Part shown: positions 13,442 to 14,615 of the stretch, piece after piece
Position numbering within the stretch: position 1 is the first letter of the stretch
How the letters are laid out: every line of letters starts with the position of its first letter
Source: an uncultured Eubacteriales bacterium
Lineage (GTDB): Bacteria > Bacillota > Clostridia > Oscillospirales > CAG-272
Reading direction: 5' to 3'
Length of the DNA stretch: 14,615 bases
NCBI GenBank assembly: GCA_934481325.1
Contig: CAKSPL010000015.1
Location: forward strand, 1 to 14,615
The notes under the pieces: generated by a model
The model's input: the letters and a program-made list of their open reading frames with translations, nothing else
Databases searched by the model: none
Told to the model about the DNA's origin: nothing
Program-made: the position numbers and the translations under genes

Positions 13442-13641
13442 TGAAAACTGACTGTGAATATGGTATCATTGCGAAAGTAACTGCCGGAGAACCGGACATT
13501 TGCGGATGCTGGCGGTTGAGTGACGAATTATCTTATCAGGCGGGAAAATACGTCCTTACCGTTCATATTGCGAAGAAAAAGGGAGAGGAGGTACAATTGC
13601 AAATCTCATTTGATGATGCAGAGGTATTGAGAAATCCTTAG
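13441..13641 (+). CDS. Hypothetical 66-residue protein, low GC
   Basis: This short frame starts with TTG at 13441, five bases after GGGAGG, and ends with TAG. The product is hydrophilic and looks beta-rich, with an aromatic stretch CGCWRLSDELSYQAGKY and a C-terminal LQISFDDAEVL. I recognise no family. By my count it is about 43% G+C, clearly lower than the neighbouring genes, which hints at an acquired segment or a decaying gene remnant. There is no clear promoter upstream; a TTGCCG with a weak TATGGA 17 bp later is the best I can see. The start and the hairpin are closely tied, so translation may be controlled by RNA folding. It could equally be a gene fragment. Confidence 0.4.
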   Translation: MKTDCEYGIIAKVTAGEPDICGCWRLSDELSYQAGKYVLTVHIAKKKGEEVQLQISFDDAEVLRNP

Positions 13642-13685
13642 GTTGCCTGTACAGTGATTTATCGTGTGTAAACTTAATGAGATTT

Positions 13686-13740
13686 GGGCGGGGAACCCCG
13701 GATGGCGGTGAGCCGCCTGCCGGGTGGTTTGATTCCGCCC
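13686..13740. other. Highly structured intergenic element
   Basis: Outer arms GGGCGG (13686-13691) and CCGCCC (13735-13740) enclose a rod. AACC (13694-13697) can pair with GGTT (13726-13729), CCGG (13698-13701) with CCGG (13720-13723), and GGCGG (13704-13708) with CCGCC (13713-13717) under a TGAG loop. It lies between the 66-codon ORF and a terminator that reads on both strands, so it could be a 3' untranslated structure or a small RNA. No known RNA family is recognised. Confidence 0.4.
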
Positions 13741-13754
13741 TAACGGGTTCAAAA

Positions 13755-13785
13755 CAAAAAAGCACCCCATCGGGATGCTTTTTTT
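13755..13785. terminator. Terminator of tRNA-Cys, also usable from the plus side
   Basis: An imperfect hairpin at 13762-13778 (GCA-C-CCC with GGG-A-TGC) is flanked by an A-run ending at 13761 and a seven-T run at 13779-13785. On the minus strand it lies about eleven bases beyond the tRNA-Cys CCA end. Confidence 0.8.
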
Positions 13786-13789
13786 ACTT

Positions 13790-13863
13790 TGGAGGCGCCA
13801 CCCGGAATCGGACCGGGGATAAGGGTTTTGCAGACCCGTGCCTTACCGCTTGGCCATGGCGCC
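13790..13863 (-). tRNA. tRNA-Cys (anticodon GCA), CCA encoded
   Basis: The 74-nt gene folds as a cloverleaf. The acceptor arms are GGCGCCA and TGGCGCC, the D arm is GCC/GGC with GG in the loop, and the anticodon stem GGGT/ACCC carries loop CTGCAAA, which reads GCA for Cys. The T stem is CCCGG/CCGGG. The discriminator is T, and CCA is encoded at 13790-13792. The T-loop reads TCCGATT instead of TTCGATT, so standard position 55 is C (window base 13811). A consensus promoter lies upstream and a terminator downstream. Confidence 0.95.
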
Positions 13864-13881
13864 GTGACAAATTGCTTCTGT

Positions 13882-13910
13882 ATTATACCAAAGGATTCCG
13901 CATTTGTCAA
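13882..13910 (-). promoter_or_regulatory. Consensus promoter of tRNA-Cys
   Basis: On the minus strand TTGACA (13905-13910), a 17-bp spacer and TATAAT (13882-13887) match the sigma-A consensus at every position, 18 bases before the tRNA 5' end. Confidence 0.93.
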
Positions 13911-13960
13911 GGGGTTTTTCGGGATTTTGAAAAAATATTCCGGGGCGGGAAAAGAACGGA

Positions 13961-13998
13961 TGTCCGCAAAGATGATGCGAAGCCGCGGAATGCGGACA
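13961..13998. repeat. 8-bp inverted repeat downstream of the small membrane gene
   Basis: TGTCCGCA (13961-13968) and TGCGGACA (13991-13998) are separated by 22 bases. It lies in the otherwise featureless stretch between the membrane-protein stop and the tRNA-Cys promoter. It may act as a weak transcript end, but no T-run follows. Confidence 0.35.
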
Positions 13999-14078
13999 CA
14001 AAGACCAAAATCGGGGTGCAACAGGCACAAACGCGGGAAAAAGGCGCAGAGGGGGATGGGCGGTTTTGACGGGTGCTG

Positions 14079-14441
14079 TCAGCCGACGCGGGTCAGCAAC
14101 GATATGGCGGTGACCACGGAGAAAAGTACGGCGGAGCCGAGAAAGACCGCGGAGGTGACGCGGAGCCACAAAATGCGAATGCGAAGATTCAACGCGGAAA
14201 AAAGAATTGAAAGCGCAGAGAAGCCCCAAGCGGCAACCGAGGAAACGACCAGGAAAAAAGCAAGAAAGATGCCTGCCGCCGCGGCTCCGATGGCGTTGCC
14301 CGCGCTTCCGGTGTCGCCGTTGTCGGCTTGCCCGATGCCCCGCAGCTCCGCGCCGAAAACCAGGGCGAAAACCGTGCAGATCAGGGCAAGCACCAAAAAA
14401 ATCAGAGAAAGCGTAAAGAAAACCTTGTTTTTTCTTTGCAT
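14079..14441 (-). CDS. Small hypothetical membrane protein
   Basis: The 120-residue protein has a basic N-terminus (MQRKNK) and three hydrophobic segments at roughly 7-28, 52-80 and 95-115. A small Gly/Asp-rich loop lies between the first two. It resembles small uncharacterised membrane proteins of clostridia, and I cannot name a family. The ATG at 14441 is chosen because AAAGGAG is nine bases upstream; an in-frame ATG at 14465 lies upstream of that site. A good promoter precedes it. It sits alone between two tRNA genes on the same strand, with no obvious terminator after it. Confidence 0.75.
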   Translation of the reverse strand: MQRKNKVFFTLSLIFLVLALICTVFALVFGAELRGIGQADNGDTGSAGNAIGAAAAGIFLAFFLVVSSVAAWGFSALSILFSALNLRIRILWLRVTSAVFLGSAVLFSVVTAISLLTRVG

Positions 14442-14476
14442 CCGGCAAGTCTCCTTTCCAAACATCCTTTGATTTC

Positions 14477-14505
14477 AGTATAGCAGGGACACGGGATTTT
14501 GTCAA
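14477..14505 (-). promoter_or_regulatory. Promoter of the small membrane protein gene
   Basis: On the minus strand TTGACA (14500-14505), a 17-bp spacer and TATACT (14477-14482), preceded by TGC, form a strong sigma-A promoter. It starts directly after the tRNA-Gly terminator. Confidence 0.88.
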
Positions 14506-14519
14506 GATGCGGGGAAAAT

Positions 14520-14545
14520 AAAAAACACCCAACAAAGTGGGTGTT
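14520..14545 (-). terminator. Intrinsic terminator after tRNA-Gly
   Basis: AACACCCA (14524-14531) and TGGGTGTT (14538-14545) form an 8-bp stem with a six-base loop. On the minus strand the stem runs directly into a T-run. It lies eight bases beyond the tRNA CCA end. Confidence 0.85.
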
Positions 14546-14553
14546 TTCCGTTC

Positions 14554-14615
14554 TGGAGCGGATTACGGGGCTCGAACCCGCCACCTCGACCTTGGCAAGG
14601 TCGCGCTCTACCAAA
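14554..14615 (-). tRNA. tRNA-Gly (anticodon GCC), 5' end beyond window
   Basis: The 3' 62 bases of a tRNA are present. They include part of the D arm, the anticodon stem CGACC/GGTCG with loop TTGCCAA giving anticodon GCC, a standard T arm with loop TTCGAAC, the acceptor 3' strand and encoded CCA. The 5' acceptor strand lies outside the right edge. Confidence 0.93.

Noticed and set aside
13686..13745. Degenerate tRNA
   Set aside because: GGTTTGATTCC and the outer GGGCGG/CCGCCC arms recall a T arm and acceptor stem, but no D arm, anticodon arm or CCA end can be placed.
13864..14078. Coding potential in the gap between the small membrane gene and tRNA-Cys
   Set aside because: Apart from the tRNA promoter and one inverted repeat I see no frame with a ribosome site; a plus-strand frame here runs antisense into both neighbours.

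Overview
The window reads as chromosome of a Gram-positive, low-GC-lineage but moderately GC-rich bacterium, most likely an anaerobic clostridial species of the Oscillospiraceae type. The basis is strong AGGAGG-type ribosome sites, textbook sigma-A promoters (TTGACA, 17 bp, TATAAT), many intrinsic terminators, a lipobox lipoprotein, and protein families typical of gut Clostridia. This is inference from style and content; no marker gene is present.

Layout. (1) 1-3003, minus strand: an mglB-mglA-mglC sugar ABC transporter operon, with mglC cut by the left edge. It has a candidate promoter and a palindromic operator-like element at 3060-3121. (2) 3164-5089, minus: a MATE-family exporter followed by a small CmpB-type membrane protein and a terminator. 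(3) 5160-6964: four 26-bp tandem repeats, then an M3-family oligoendopeptidase (minus) with its own promoter. (4) 7111-7953, plus: a beta-lactamase-fold serine hydrolase, divergent from the peptidase. (5) 8123-12661: a likely carbohydrate-use locus. An AraC-type regulator (plus) diverges from a ROK-family sugar kinase, a GmhA-like SIS isomerase and an FAD-dependent oxidoreductase with a C-terminal beta-sandwich (all minus). (6) 12710-14615: a stand-alone (p)ppGpp-hydrolase-like HD protein, a possible 23-codon ORF, a low-GC 66-codon ORF behind a perfect 18-bp hairpin, a structured intergenic element, tRNA-Cys, a small membrane protein, and the 3' part of tRNA-Gly.

How the parts may work together. 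The mgl operon imports a sugar related to galactose or glucose, but several sugar-contact positions of MglB differ from the E. coli protein, so the ligand may differ. The AraC/ROK/SIS/FAD locus looks like an intracellular route in which a sugar is oxidised and/or phosphorylated and isomerised. It has no transporter or glycosidase of its own in view. The regulator and the kinase gene fire from two extended -10 promoters that face away from each other and form an inverted repeat.

The points most worth a second look are the divergent promoter symmetry, the altered MglB pocket, the hairpin that hides the ribosome site of the 66-codon ORF, the C at T-loop position 55 in tRNA-Cys, the probable CTG start of the CmpB-like gene, and GC-rich hairpins placed just upstream of several starts. 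I did not find a clear new defence or mobile system. The oxidoreductase-kinase-isomerase locus is the nearest thing to an undescribed pathway.
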